Positions 52,129 to 62,823 of a stretch of DNA of 64,000 nt are shown piece by piece; position 1 is the first letter of the stretch, and each line of letters opens with the position of its first letter. Source of the DNA: Emiliania huxleyi CCMP1516. Its lineage: Eukaryota; Haptophyta; Isochrysidales; Noelaerhabdaceae. The translations under genes were made by a program, and so were the position numbers. Location of the stretch: NCBI RefSeq assembly GCF_000372725.1, contig NW_005201613.1:44676-108675 (forward strand). Reading direction: 5' to 3'. The notes under the pieces were generated by a model, which saw only the letters and a list, made by a program, of their open reading frames with translations, had not been told where the DNA came from and did not search any database.

Positions 52129-53103
52129 GCCCCCCATCCTCGCATCGGGTAGCGAGGCTGAGGATCTGAAGAAGCTAGACGACTCCTACATCTCCTACTA
52201 TCGCGCGCACAATTGCGCAGCCTCCTCGAGGGTGGAGGACGAACATACAGGTGGCTCGGGGAGCTCCAGGAGCGCCCATACTGCCGGTTGTCGACTACAT
52301 TTGATGAAGGGGAAGTCGGCGTTTCCCCTCTGTGCCGTCCTAGGCGGTGTCGTTCATGATCTCCTTGCGGAACGACTCGAACTCCTTGCGCGGGAGCGGC
52401 TTGGTGAAGAAGTCGGCGAAGTTCTTGAGGCTCTCGACGTACTCGACCTTGACCTCCCCGGACTCGACGAGCTCGCGAATCTTGAGCTCCTTGCGCAGGA
52501 TGTGCTTCGTCTTGTCGTGCATGACCGGGTCCTCGGCGACGCGCAGCGCGGCCGTGTTGTCGATCTTGATGATGGTCGGGCCCTTGGGCTTGTAGCCGAG
52601 CGACGCGAGGAGCGAGCGCAGGTGGACCGCCTCGCAAGCCGCCAGCGTGCCGGCAGAGATCTCGGCCTCGAATGTCGAGAGGGAGATGTGACCCTGCTTC
52701 TTGGAGAAGTACGAGACGATCGCGGTGCCGATCTTGAAGGCGCAGCCGGAGGTGCTCTGGCGGGTGCACCAGTTCGCGTCGGAGCAGCCGAAGAGCTTGG
52801 GGTCGGCGACGCGCTCGTAGTGGAGGCCGAGGTCCTGCGTGCCGATGAGGTAGATGAGGCAGCGCTCGGCGGCGGCCTCGATGTTCGCGTCGGGCCAAGC
52901 CATGCAGCGCGCCAGCTGCGAGACGGTGTACTGGATGTCGGGGCGCGCGTTGGTGGCGAACATGAGGCTGCCGATGAGGCACTGGCAGCGCTGGAGGAGC
53001 TGCGGGTCGGGCGCGGTCTTCTTCTCGGCTGCGCTGATGACGATGGACGGGAGGTCCTTGTCCGCGGGCACCTTGTAGCCCGCGTGCGTGACGCCTGACG
53101 GGA
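52129..53103 (-). mobile_element. 3' part of the outer Copia copy (RNase H side)
   Basis: Carries RNase H and end-of-pol sequence of the outer element. The outer copy is interrupted by the younger element inserted at 53104; its sequence resumes at 59193 on the other side. The outer copy is shortened and rearranged beyond that point. Confidence 0.88.
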
Positions 53104-53388
53104 TGTGAAGGTCTTCAGTGACCACTCACAAGCTGTTCCAAGGCCCGACAGAAATGTACTGTCAAAACTTTGTTCAAACAAAAGTACTGGCCCGCGGCCC
53201 CCACACCCACAATGACTATCAATCCAGGCTGCGGGTGAAGGGCAAAACCGCGCCGCTGCAGAACGGTTTTTGCAAAACCGCGCCGCAGCGGTACGAAACT
53301 GCGCAGATGCAGTCCAGGGGTGGTAAGGACACTATGTGTGTGTGTGTGGCCGTAGACTAGACGGCTGCGCGGTCGTCGGTCTTCAACA
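53104..53388 (-). repeat. 3' LTR of the whole-looking Copia element
   Basis: 285 bp; by eye identical to 58908-59192. An 80-codon ORF on the plus strand recurs in the three complete LTRs only because the LTRs are copies. Confidence 0.93.
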
Positions 53389-53599
53389 GCCCCCCATCCT
53401 CGCATCGGGTAGCGAGGCTGAGGATCTGAAGAAGCTAGACGACTCCTACATCTCCTACTATCGCGCGCACAATTGCGCAGCCTCCTCAAGGGTGGAGGAC
53501 GAACATACAAGTGACTCGGGGAGCTCCAGGAGCGCCCATACTGCCGGTTGTCGACTACATTTGATGAAGGGGAAGTCGGCGTTTCCCCTCTGTGCCGTC

Positions 53600-56500
53600 C
53601 TAGGCGGTGTCGTTCATGATCTCCTTGCGGAACGACTCGAACTCCTTGCGCGGGAGCGGCTTGGTGAAGAAGTCGGCGAAGTTCTTGAGGCTCTCGACGT
53701 ACTCGACCTTGACCTCCCCGGACTCGACGAGCTCGCGAATCTTGAGCTCCTTGCGCAGGATGTGCTTCGTCTTGTCGTGCATGACCGGGTCCTCGGCGAC
53801 GCGCAGCGCGGCCGTGTTGTCGATCTTGATGATGGTCGGGCCCTTGGGCTTGTAGCCGAGCGACGCGAGGAGCGAGCGCAGGTGGACCGCCTCGCAAGCC
53901 GCCAGCGTGCCGGCAGAGATCTCGGCCTCGAATGTCGAGAGGGAGATGTGACCCTGCTTCTTGGAGAAGTACGAGATGATCGCGGTGCCGATCTTGAAGG
54001 CGCAGCCGGAGGTGCTCTGGCGGGTGCACCAGTTCGCGTCGGAGCAGCCGAAGAGCTTGGGGTCGGCGACGCGCTCGTAGTGGAGGCCGAGGTCCTGCGT
54101 GCCGATGAGGTAGATGAGGCAGCGCTCGGCGGCGGCCTCGATGTTCGCGTCGGGCCAAGCCATGCAGCGCGCCAGCTGCGAGACGGTGTACTGGATGTCG
54201 GGGCGCGCGTTGGTGGCGAACATGAGGCTGCCGATGAGGCACTGGCAGCGCTGGAGGAGCTGCGGGTCGGGCGCGGTCTTCTTCTCGGCTGCGCTGATGA
54301 CGATGGACGGGAGGTCCTTGTCCGCGGGCACCTTGTAGCCCGCGTGCGTGACGCCTGACGGGAAGAAGCGCGCGCGCAGCGTGTCGATGTACTTGCTGGC
54401 AGACAGCTTGAAACCGGTCTGCGTCTTGGTGATGTTGAGCCCGAGGAACTCGTGCACCTTTCCCTCGTGGACCTTGAGCGGCTTGCCGACGTGCTTGTTG
54501 AAGTGCTCGATGTACTCGTGCGCGAGCGCCCTGCCAGCGGTGGTCCCGGAGTGGAAGATGCCGAAGTCGTCCACGTAGATGACGACGATGAGTTTCGTGC
54601 TGTTGCGGGTGAGGACGAAGCAGCTCGGGTCCGCCTCGGACTGAACGAGCCCAGGAAACGCCTTGTTGATGGACTTGACGTGGTTCCACCAAGCGTTACC
54701 TGCGGATGGTGCGCCGTAGAGGTTGCCGACCTCGCACACCATGTCCTTCTCCTCGCCGGTGATGGGGTCGATGTAGCAGTACTCGGGCTTGCCCTTGAGC
54801 CCCTTCGGCATCTCGCAGTACCAGGTCTCGCCCTCCCCGCGCTCCGCCCAGGTGTACGCCATGGGCTGGTCGCACGTGATGAGTTCCATGTCCTCCTGCG
54901 CGGCCACGTTGAGCACGGTGCGGGTCGTGCCGTAGCGGACGACGCTCGCGAAGGTCTTGGTGAAGTCGACGCCGGGCCGCATCAGGTTGCCCATGACACA
55001 GCCGCGCCACTTGCACCGGCCGTCGGACTTCCGGGAGGCGATCTCCTTCAGCGGGAGGACGCGCACCTTGGCGGGGCGGCGCATGGGCTTGAGCGTGCCG
55101 TTCTGGATGAGGCCGAGGAACTCGGTGTCATACGCCTTGTACCACGCGTCGCGCAGCTTGGGGTCGCGGATGTTGGCGATGTCCTTGTAGTGCTTGGGCA
55201 CGATGTTGTCCGGCATGGGCATGACCTGGCCGTCCACGCTCGACATGTATGCGACGCACTGGTCCGTGGTGTTGCGGTAGACCGACGACGATGGGGATGC
55301 GGCCGCCGCAGCCGCCCAGATGCCGAAGGGCGTGGCATTGGCGGCGAGGCGGGCGTTGAGCATGTTGTTGTACTCGCCCGTCGAGACGCCGCCGCGGCTG
55401 CGGGTGGTGCGCGGCGCAGGCGCACCCGCTGCGGGCGGGTTGACGTTGCCGTCGTTGGCCGGGTCTGGCATGATCACCACCTCCTCGTCGAGGGTCAGCC
55501 CCCCGGCGTGGTTGTCGGTGGTGGGGAGGAAGACGGAGTCGCCGCGGGTCACGTTGTTGTCGAGCGTAGCCTTGTCCGACTCGTCGGGCGTCTCGTCCGC
55601 GGTCACAGGCTCCGGCCACGCGCCCTCGATGTCCGTCGGGGTGAGGTCGGAGGTAGGAGCACGGTACTCGATGCCGTTCCAGAGCTCGTTGACGCAGAAG
55701 GTCGCCTGCGTGGTGGTGCCGATGTGCCCCTTGCGCGGACCCTCGGTGATGACGTACTTCCAGCCGGGCGAAGTGCGCGAGATGCCGAGGAAGGCCGCCA
55801 TCTCGCCCGTGGGTGAGACACCGTTCGCCACAAGGTGAGGGGGCGACTTGACGATCATCTTGCACGCCCACGGGTAGAACATGTTCATCTTGGGGCGCTG
55901 CCCGGTCTTGAGCTCGTACGCTGACTTGCCGGTGTCGCGCACGGCGAAGGTGGCGTTGGCGATGGTGGCCGCGTACACCCAGGCGTAGCCCCAGTACTGG
56001 TAGAGCTGGGCGGCGCCATGCCCCCCTGCGCGTGCCATCATCTCCCGCACGATCCTGCCGCAGGTAGCGTTCGCACGCTCGCACGCCCCATTCTGCCACG
56101 GCTCGTAGGGGCAGCTGTTGCGGAGGGTGATGCCGTACTTGAGGCAGAGCTCGCGCACGGCGCTGGAGTTGAGGACGACCTCGTTGTCGCAGAACGCAAC
56201 TCCTCCGCGGAACGTGTGGCCGTCCTTTCCCTCGTTCTCGGCGAAGTACTTGCGCAGGTAGGCAGGCGTCTGGCCCTTGGTCTGCAGGATGTACGGCGTG
56301 ATGGTGCTGGTGTGCTCGTCGACGACCATGAGTGCGTAGCAGTGCCCATCGACGCCTACCACACCCTTGGGCGACCAGAGGTCGTAGTGCGACGAGCCCC
56401 CGAAGCGAGTGGCCAGTGGCCGGCCGGTGCTGCGCCGCGCGTGGTACTTGGCGTTCGCCTGCAGCGCGGCGTCGTCGAGGCCCTCGTTGCGGTCCATCTT

Positions 56501-58864
56501 GGAGAGGTCTGGCACGCCGTCCGCGATCTTGCTGAGGTCCTTTAGCGCGTCGCCGGAGATGCACAGGGCGTGCCGCCAGAAGGTGCCATCCGTCGGGCGC
56601 CGCCCCGGCTTGCCGCGCACGATGGCCTTGGCGGCGTTGGCGCCGACGGATGCGCCGAGCGGCATCAGGTGGATGTTGAAGTCCTCCCCGAAGTAGATGG
56701 TCTGCCCGGAGGGGTAGTTGAAGCGTGGTGGGCAGAGGTCGAAGCGGACCACGATGTTCTGCGCCTTGCACTCCTTGACGCTGACGAGAGGCATGGCGAG
56801 TCCGGGCGCGTACAGCGCGTTCACCCACTCGGTGTTCACAACCTTGGTGTCCTGCGGCTTGGTCGGGTCAGCCAGCGCGAAGGCGTACGCGGTGCCGACG
56901 CCCTTCGCCTTGAGGTAGTCGTTGTTTGCGCAGCGGATGTAGATGGGCTTCTCGGGCTCGCGCCACCCGTGAGGGAAGTAGTCGGGCGTCGGGAACATGT
57001 TCATGCCCGCCTTGGAGTCGACGCCAGCGGCATACGATCCCGGCATGTTCACACCGGCGGTCGTGTCGTACGCGTCGACGACCTTGACATGCCCGACAAG
57101 CGCGTGTGCCTGCATCGCGTCCATGCGCGCCACGTACATGGCGAGCATGATGCACGTGTACGAGAGGACGAGCGGGACCGTCTTGGGCACGTCGATGTCA
57201 TTCACCGCGCGGAACATGTCGCCCGCGACCTTGCGGTAGATCGGCTGGAGCGGGTCCTCCTCGATGGCGTACTCTGCTCCGCCACCTGAGCCAGTCGCCG
57301 GCCCGGTGGACAGCTCGAGGGGTAGTGCGGTGACGGACTCGACCATCACGCCCATGTTCGAGGGCTCGTCCACGGCGTCGGCCACAGGCGTGCCGATCGA
57401 GGCAGGCGAGCCCATGTAGACCGGGATGAGGCACGCGAGCAGGACGAGTAGGATGGAAGCGCCGATGTACGGGCGAGGCAGCGCGGTGACGAACGAGGTG
57501 AACTTGACCCACAGCCCGCCGCGCGCCCGTGCCTCCGCCGCATTGCGCGCCGCCGTCTTGGCCTTGAGGATGGCGGGCGTGTCGGTGGGGTTGGAGTCGG
57601 GGAAGGTGTCCTCGACCTGGTCGGTGTCGACGCCAGCGACAAAGCCGCCGACGATGCCGTCCGGGTCGAACGTGCGGGTGACAGAGTCGGCCAGCGCCGC
57701 CCGCACCTCCTCGTGGTCGGTCGCGGTGGAGTCCGACTTCTTGAAGGGGTCGTGCGGGAGGATGCGGCCGGGGGACTTGGCGCACACCTTCTTGTACGAG
57801 GACTGGGCCATGCGCACCTTCGTCTCGTGGTCGATGCGGTCGGGGAGTTCCTCGAGCACCTTGGCGACAGGGACCCCCTTGCAGATGAGGTCGCCGATGC
57901 ACTTGCCACCGTGCAACCCATTGCAGTGGGGGCACGGCTTGCGCCCAGCGGCTGCGCGGCCGCCGCGGTCCCCGCCGCCCTTGTCGGACTTGATCTGCGC
58001 CTGGAGAGCGGCGACTTGGGACTCGGCGGCCGCGAGCTTCTCCTTGAGCGCGCCTTGCGAGGCAATCTCCGCCTCGAACGCCGCCTGCGCAGCCGCCTTG
58101 GCCTCGTTGGCGCGGTCCGCGTTGTCTTGGTCGAGGATGCCCTGCATCGCGAGCGTGGACGCCTTGAGGCCGTACGTCTTGCCCGCTTGCGCGGCGAGTT
58201 GGCGCTGCATGCCGATCTGCACGCGCATGTTTGCGCCGAGCGTGGCCCCCTTGGCGGCGATCGCGTCGAGGATGTATTCCTCGATCACCTCGTCGGGGAG
58301 GTGCCACTGGGAGCCCTTGAGCAACTTGTTCGCCTGCTCGATGCCCGTCTTGAACTTGGCGAGGCTCGCGGACGTGAGGTCCTTGAGAGCGTCGGGGGAG
58401 TACGCCTTCTCGAGATCCGCGCGCAGCGCCTTCGTGCGCACGTTCTTGGAGTTCGTGTCCTCCGACTCGATGAGCGACTTGATCGCCGCGATGCCCTTCT
58501 TGATGTCGTCGTAGTGGTCGGCGTCCTCGTCCGCCAACATCTCGGCCAGCGTGTCGTCGTCCTTGACGGCGTTCTGCAGCGCACCGTAGAGTTGGCGCGA
58601 CAGAGTCACCGCCAGGTCCCCGAAGTACTTGTCGATGGTGGCCGGGATGAGGCCGTCCGCAGTGCCGATGTTCTTGTAGCGCACGTGCAGCGCGACCGCC
58701 TCGGCCTCGCGCTCCGCGCCCGGCCGGATGATGCCCGCCTCGATGATGTCGAGGAGGTACTTGTGTTGCTTCGCCGCGGTCCGCAGGTTGCGGAACCACT
58801 CGTTGAACTCCCGCTCGGAGCTCTGTTTGTAGGCCGGAATCACCAGCTTGTCCGTCGACGACAT
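53600..58864 (-). CDS. Gag-Pol of the whole-looking Copia element
   Basis: Single frame from MSSTDKLVIPAYKQSSE (58864); the frame is open to 58906. Order of parts: Gag helices (about 58860-58000), a Cys/His knuckle (KPCPHCNGLHGGKC, about 57930), a hydrophobic stretch (ASILLVLLACLIPVYMG, about 57450), integrase (HYDLWSPKGVVGVDGHCYAL; ENGACER-like Asp-Asp-Glu core at about 56370-56050), reverse transcriptase (LIVVIYVDDFGIF, about 54570) and RNase H (KLFGCSDANWCTRQSTSGC, about 54030). Integrase before RT defines the Copia type. The family is known to make virus-like particles inside cells. The hydrophobic segment between knuckle and integrase is unusual. Confidence 0.9.
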   Translation of the reverse strand: MSSTDKLVIPAYKQSSEREFNEWFRNLRTAAKQHKYLLDIIEAGIIRPGAEREAEAVALHVRYKNIGTADGLIPATIDKYFGDLAVTLSRQLYGALQNAVKDDDTLAEMLADEDADHYDDIKKGIAAIKSLIESEDTNSKNVRTKALRADLEKAYSPDALKDLTSASLAKFKTGIEQANKLLKGSQWHLPDEVIEEYILDAIAAKGATLGANMRVQIGMQRQLAAQAGKTYGLKASTLAMQGILDQDNADRANEAKAAAQAAFEAEIASQGALKEKLAAAESQVAALQAQIKSDKGGGDRGGRAAAGRKPCPHCNGLHGGKCIGDLICKGVPVAKVLEELPDRIDHETKVRMAQSSYKKVCAKSPGRILPHDPFKKSDSTATDHEEVRAALADSVTRTFDPDGIVGGFVAGVDTDQVEDTFPDSNPTDTPAILKAKTAARNAAEARARGGLWVKFTSFVTALPRPYIGASILLVLLACLIPVYMGSPASIGTPVADAVDEPSNMGVMVESVTALPLELSTGPATGSGGGAEYAIEEDPLQPIYRKVAGDMFRAVNDIDVPKTVPLVLSYTCIMLAMYVARMDAMQAHALVGHVKVVDAYDTTAGVNMPGSYAAGVDSKAGMNMFPTPDYFPHGWREPEKPIYIRCANNDYLKAKGVGTAYAFALADPTKPQDTKVVNTEWVNALYAPGLAMPLVSVKECKAQNIVVRFDLCPPRFNYPSGQTIYFGEDFNIHLMPLGASVGANAAKAIVRGKPGRRPTDGTFWRHALCISGDALKDLSKIADGVPDLSKMDRNEGLDDAALQANAKYHARRSTGRPLATRFGGSSHYDLWSPKGVVGVDGHCYALMVVDEHTSTITPYILQTKGQTPAYLRKYFAENEGKDGHTFRGGVAFCDNEVVLNSSAVRELCLKYGITLRNSCPYEPWQNGACERANATCGRIVREMMARAGGHGAAQLYQYWGYAWVYAATIANATFAVRDTGKSAYELKTGQRPKMNMFYPWACKMIVKSPPHLVANGVSPTGEMAAFLGISRTSPGWKYVITEGPRKGHIGTTTQATFCVNELWNGIEYRAPTSDLTPTDIEGAWPEPVTADETPDESDKATLDNNVTRGDSVFLPTTDNHAGGLTLDEEVVIMPDPANDGNVNPPAAGAPAPRTTRSRGGVSTGEYNNMLNARLAANATPFGIWAAAAAASPSSSVYRNTTDQCVAYMSSVDGQVMPMPDNIVPKHYKDIANIRDPKLRDAWYKAYDTEFLGLIQNGTLKPMRRPAKVRVLPLKEIASRKSDGRCKWRGCVMGNLMRPGVDFTKTFASVVRYGTTRTVLNVAAQEDMELITCDQPMAYTWAERGEGETWYCEMPKGLKGKPEYCYIDPITGEEKDMVCEVGNLYGAPSAGNAWWNHVKSINKAFPGLVQSEADPSCFVLTRNSTKLIVVIYVDDFGIFHSGTTAGRALAHEYIEHFNKHVGKPLKVHEGKVHEFLGLNITKTQTGFKLSASKYIDTLRARFFPSGVTHAGYKVPADKDLPSIVISAAEKKTAPDPQLLQRCQCLIGSLMFATNARPDIQYTVSQLARCMAWPDANIEAAAERCLIYLIGTQDLGLHYERVADPKLFGCSDANWCTRQSTSGCAFKIGTAIISYFSKKQGHISLSTFEAEISAGTLAACEAVHLRSLLASLGYKPKGPTIIKIDNTAALRVAEDPVMHDKTKHILRKELKIRELVESGEVKVEYVESLKNFADFFTKPLPRKEFESFRKEIMNDTA

Positions 58865-58907
58865 GTTGTCGTAATGTCCCGGGGATCGTTGCCCCGCCGC
58901 CACCAAC

Positions 58908-59192
58908 TGTGAAGGTCTTCAGTGACCACTCACAAGCTGTTCCAAGGCCCGACAGAAATGTACTGTCAAAACTTTGTTCAAACAAAAGTACTGGCCCGCG
59001 GCCCCCACACCCACAATGACTATCAATCCAGGCTGCGGGTGAAGGGCAAAACCGCGCCGCTGCAGAACGGTTTTTGCAAAACCGCGCCGCAGCGGTACGA
59101 AACTGCGCAGATGCAGTCCAGGGGTGGTAAGGACACTATGTGTGTGTGTGTGGCCGTAGACTAGACGGCTGCGCGGTCGTCGGTCTTCAACA
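58908..59192 (-). repeat. 5' LTR of the whole-looking Copia element
   Basis: 285 bp, TG...CA ends; matches 53104-53388. Confidence 0.93.
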
Positions 59193-61186
59193 CGGGAAGA
59201 AGCGCGCGCGCAGCGTGTCGATGTACTTGCTGGCAGACAGCTTGAAACCGGTCTGCGTCTTGGTGATGTTGAGCCCGAGGAACTCGTGCACCTTTCCCTC
59301 GTGGACCTTGAGCGGCTTGCCGACGTGCTTGTTGAAGTGCTCGATGAGGTAGTCGTTGTTTGCGCAGCGGATGTAGATGGGCTTCTCGGGCTCGCGCCAC
59401 CCGTGAGGGAAGAAGTCGGGCGTCGGGAACATGTTCATGCCCGCCTTGGAGTCGACGCCAGCGGCATACGATCCCGGCATGTTCACACCGGCGGTCGTGT
59501 CGTACGCGTCGACGACCTTGACATGCCCGACAAGCGCGTGTGCCTGCATCGCGTCCATGCGCGCCACGTACATGGCGAGCATGATGCACGTGTACGAGAG
59601 GACGAGCGGGACCGTCTTGGGCGCGTCGATGTTATTCACCGCGCGGAACATGTCGCCCGCGACCTTGCGGTAGATCGGCTGGAGCGGGTCCTCCTCGATG
59701 GCGTACTCTGCTCCGCCACCTGAGCCAGTCGCCGGCCCGGTGGACAGCTCGAGGGGTAGTGCGGTGACGGACTCGACCATCACGCCCATGTTCGAGGGCT
59801 CGTCCACGGCGTCGGCCACAGGCGTGCCGATCGAGGCAGGCGAGCCCATGTAGACCGGGATGAGGCACGCGAGCAGGACGAGTAGGATGGAAGCGCCGAT
59901 GTACGGGCGAGGCAGCGCGGTGACGAACGAGGTGAACTTGACCCACAGCCCGCCGCGCGCCCGTGCCTCCGCCGCATTGCGCGCCGCCGTCTTGGCCTTG
60001 AGGATGGCGAGCGTGTCGGTGGGGTTGGAGTCGGGGAAGGTGTCCTCGACCTGGTCGGTGCCGACGCCAGCGACAAAGCCGCCGACGATGCCGTCCGGGT
60101 CGAACGTGCGGGTGACAGAGTCGGCCAGCGCCGCCCGCACCTCCTCGTGGTTGGCCGCGGTGGAGTCCGACTTCTTGGCGAAGGGGTCTTGCGGGAGGGT
60201 GCGGCCGGGGGACTTGGCGCACACCTTCTTGTACGAGGACTGGGCCATGCGCACCTTCGCCTCGTGGTCGATGCGGTCGGGGAGTTCCTCGAGCACCTTG
60301 GCGACAGGGACCCCCTTGCAGATGAGGTCGCCGATGCACTTGCCACCGTGCAACCCGCCGCAGTGTGGGCACGGCTTGCGCCCACCGGCTACGCGGCCGC
60401 CGCGGTCCCCGCCGCCCTTGTCGGACTTGATCTGCGCCTGGAGAGCGGCGACCTGGGACTCGGCGGCCGCGAGCTTCTCCTTGAGCACGCCTTGCGAGGC
60501 AATCTCCGCCTCGAACGCCGCCTGCGCAGCCGCCTTGGCCTCGTTGGCGCGGTCCGCGTTGTCTTGGTCGAGGATGCCCTGCATCGCGAGCGTGGACGCC
60601 TTGAGGCCGTACGTCTTGCCCGATTGCGCGGCGAGTTGGCGCTGCATGCCGATCTGCACGCGCATGTTTGCGCCGAGCGTGGCCCCCTTGGCGGCGATCG
60701 CGTCGAGGATGTATTCCTCGATCACCTCGTCGGGGAGGTGCCACTGGGAGCCCTTGAGGAACTTGTTCGCCAGCTCGATGCCCGTCTTGAACTTGGCGAG
60801 GCTCGCGGACGTGAGGTCCTTGAGAGCGTCGGGGGAGTACGCCTTCTCGAGATCCGCGCGCAGCGCCTTCGTGCGCACGTTCTTGGAGTTCGTGTCCTCC
60901 GACTCGATGAGCGACTTGATCGCCGCGATGCCCTTCTTGATGTCGTCGTAGTGGTCGGCGTCCTCGTCCGCCAACATCTCGGCCAGCGTGTCGTCGTCCT
61001 TGACGGCGTTCTGCAGCGCACCGTAGAGTTGGCGCGACAGAGTCACCGCCAGGTCCCCGAAGTACTTGTCGATGATGGCCGGGATGAGACCGTCCGCAGT
61101 GCCGATGTTCTTGTAGCGCACGTGCAGCGCGACCGCCTCGGCCTCGCGCTCCGCGCCCGGCCGGATGGTGCCCACCTCGATGATGT
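59193..61186 (-). mobile_element. 5' part of the outer Copia copy (Gag side)
   Basis: Gag and adjoining sequence of the older copy, closely similar to 57000-58800 of the young element, shortened and rearranged at its pol end. It ends against an inverted LTR piece at 61187. Broken, with more than one rearrangement. Confidence 0.87.
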
Positions 61187-61410
61187 CTTACCACCCCTGG
61201 ACTGCATCTGCGCAGTTTCGTACCGCTGCGGCGCGGTTTTGCAAAAACCGTTCTGCAGCGGCGCGGTTTTGCCCTTCACCCGCAGCCTGGATTGATAGTC
61301 ATTGTGGGTGTGGGGGCCGCGGGCCAGGACTTTTGTTTGAACAAAGTTTTGACAGTACATTTCTGTCGGGCCTTGGAACAGCTTGTGAGTGGTCACTGAA
61401 GACCTTCACA
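61187..61410 (+). repeat. partial Copia LTR in inverted orientation
   Basis: Reverse complement of most of the 285-bp LTR, so opposite to the three full LTRs. It shows that another family member inserted in the opposite direction, or that the locus was rearranged. Confidence 0.85.
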
Positions 61411-62390
61411 GTTGCGGAGGGTGATGCCGTACTTGAGGCAGAGTTCGCGCACGGCGCTGGAGTTGAGGACGACCTCGTTGTCGCAGAACGCAACCCCTCC
61501 GCGGAACGTGTGGCCGTCCTTTCCCTCGTTCTCGGCGAAGTACTTGCGCAGGTAGGCAGGCGTCTGGCCCTTGGTCTGCAGGATGTACGGCGTGATGGTG
61601 CTGGTGTGCTCGTCGACGACCATGAGTGCGTAGCGGTGCCCATCGACGCCTACCACACCCTTGGGCGACCAGAGGTCGTAGTGCGACGAGCCTCCGAAGC
61701 GAGTGGCCAGTGGCCGGCCGGTGCTGCGCCGCGCGTGGTACTTGGCGTTCGCCTGCAGCGCGGCGTCGTCGAGGCCCTCGTTGCGGTCCATCTTGGAGAG
61801 GTCTGGCACGCCGTCCGCGATCTTGCTGAGGTCCTTTAGCGCGTCGCCGGAGATGCACAGGGCGTGCCGCCAGAAGGTGCCATCCGTCGGGCGCCGCCCC
61901 GGCTTGCCGCGCACGATGGCCTTGGCGGCGTTGGCGCCGACGGATGCGCCGAGCGGCATCAGGTGGATGTTGAAGTCCTCCCCGAAGTAGATGGTCTGCC
62001 CGGAGGGGTAGTTGAGGCGTGGTGGGCAGAGGTCGAAGCGGACCACGATGTTCTGCGCCTTGCACTCCTTGACGCTGACGAGAGGCATGGCGAGTCCGGG
62101 CGCGTACAGCGCGTTCACCCACTCGGTGTTCACAACCTTGGTGTCCTGCGGCTTGGTCGGGTCAGCCAGCGCGAAGGCGTACGCGGTGCCGACGCCCTTC
62201 GCCTTGAGGTAGTCGTTGTTTGCGCAGCGGATGTAGATGGGCTTCTCGGGCTCGCGCCACCCGTGAGGGAAGAAGTCGGGCGTCGGGAACATGTTCATGC
62301 CCGCCTTGGAGTCGACGCCAGCGGCATACGATCCCGGCATGTTCACACCGGCGGTCGTGTCGTACGCGTCGACGACCTTGGACGGGCACG
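61411..62390 (-). mobile_element. Copia fragment (protease/integrase region)
   Basis: Minus-strand sequence nearly identical to about 56130-57080 of the young element. It stops abruptly near 62390. Broken fragment; high similarity suggests a recent origin. Confidence 0.87.
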
Positions 62391-62823
62391 TCAACGGCGC
62401 AGGCGCCGGCTTTCGCGTGGTCCGTGGACGCGTCCGCGCCTCCGCGAATCTCAGCGTGAATGAGTTCCGCTCTATTGCAATGGCAATGCATTTTAAGATG
62501 TGGGTGGCGGTACACGGCGCACCGAAATACCTAGCACCATGACGATGTTAGTTGACACCCCGCTGAGCGCTGTTCAAGATAGATGGACTCCTCCTTCATT
62601 TTACATACACGTGTATGCACGTATGTGGCTCTTAAAGTCTTACGAACATACCCTTCCCGGCGGTTTGGCTGTAGAGCCTCTGCAACAAACTCTACATCGC
62701 TCTACATCGCGCACATCGCACGACATCGAGGCTCCGCTGTGAATCTCAGCCAAGCGGCGTCCGTCTCTCTCGTTGTGGTCGTGGCGCAACCTCGACAACC
62801 TAAACCTCGACACAGTGGAGTAT
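62391..62823. other. boundary region upstream of the MscS gene
   Basis: No gene. Contains TACATACACGTGTATGCACG around 62602 and TCTACATCGC repeats at 62690-62712. It is the likely promoter of the channel gene. Confidence 0.5.

Larger units (their letters stand above)
53104..59192 (-). mobile_element. whole-looking Ty1/Copia LTR retrotransposon, 6.1 kb
   Basis: Bounded by two 285-bp LTRs (53104-53388, 58908-59192) that look identical, with TG...CA ends and a 5-bp target duplication, CGGGA, on each side (53099-53103 and 59193-59197). A purine-rich tract (GAGGATGGGGGGC on the minus strand) adjoins the 3' LTR, and TTGGTGGCGGGGC beside the 5' LTR may be the primer site. One long Gag-Pol frame lies between, in Copia order. 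No break was seen. Identical LTRs suggest a very young insertion. It landed inside another copy of its own family. Confidence 0.93.

Noticed and set aside
52076-58912. Several 340-454-codon plus-strand ORFs across the Copia region
   Set aside because: They are antisense shadows of the GC-rich Gag-Pol frame.
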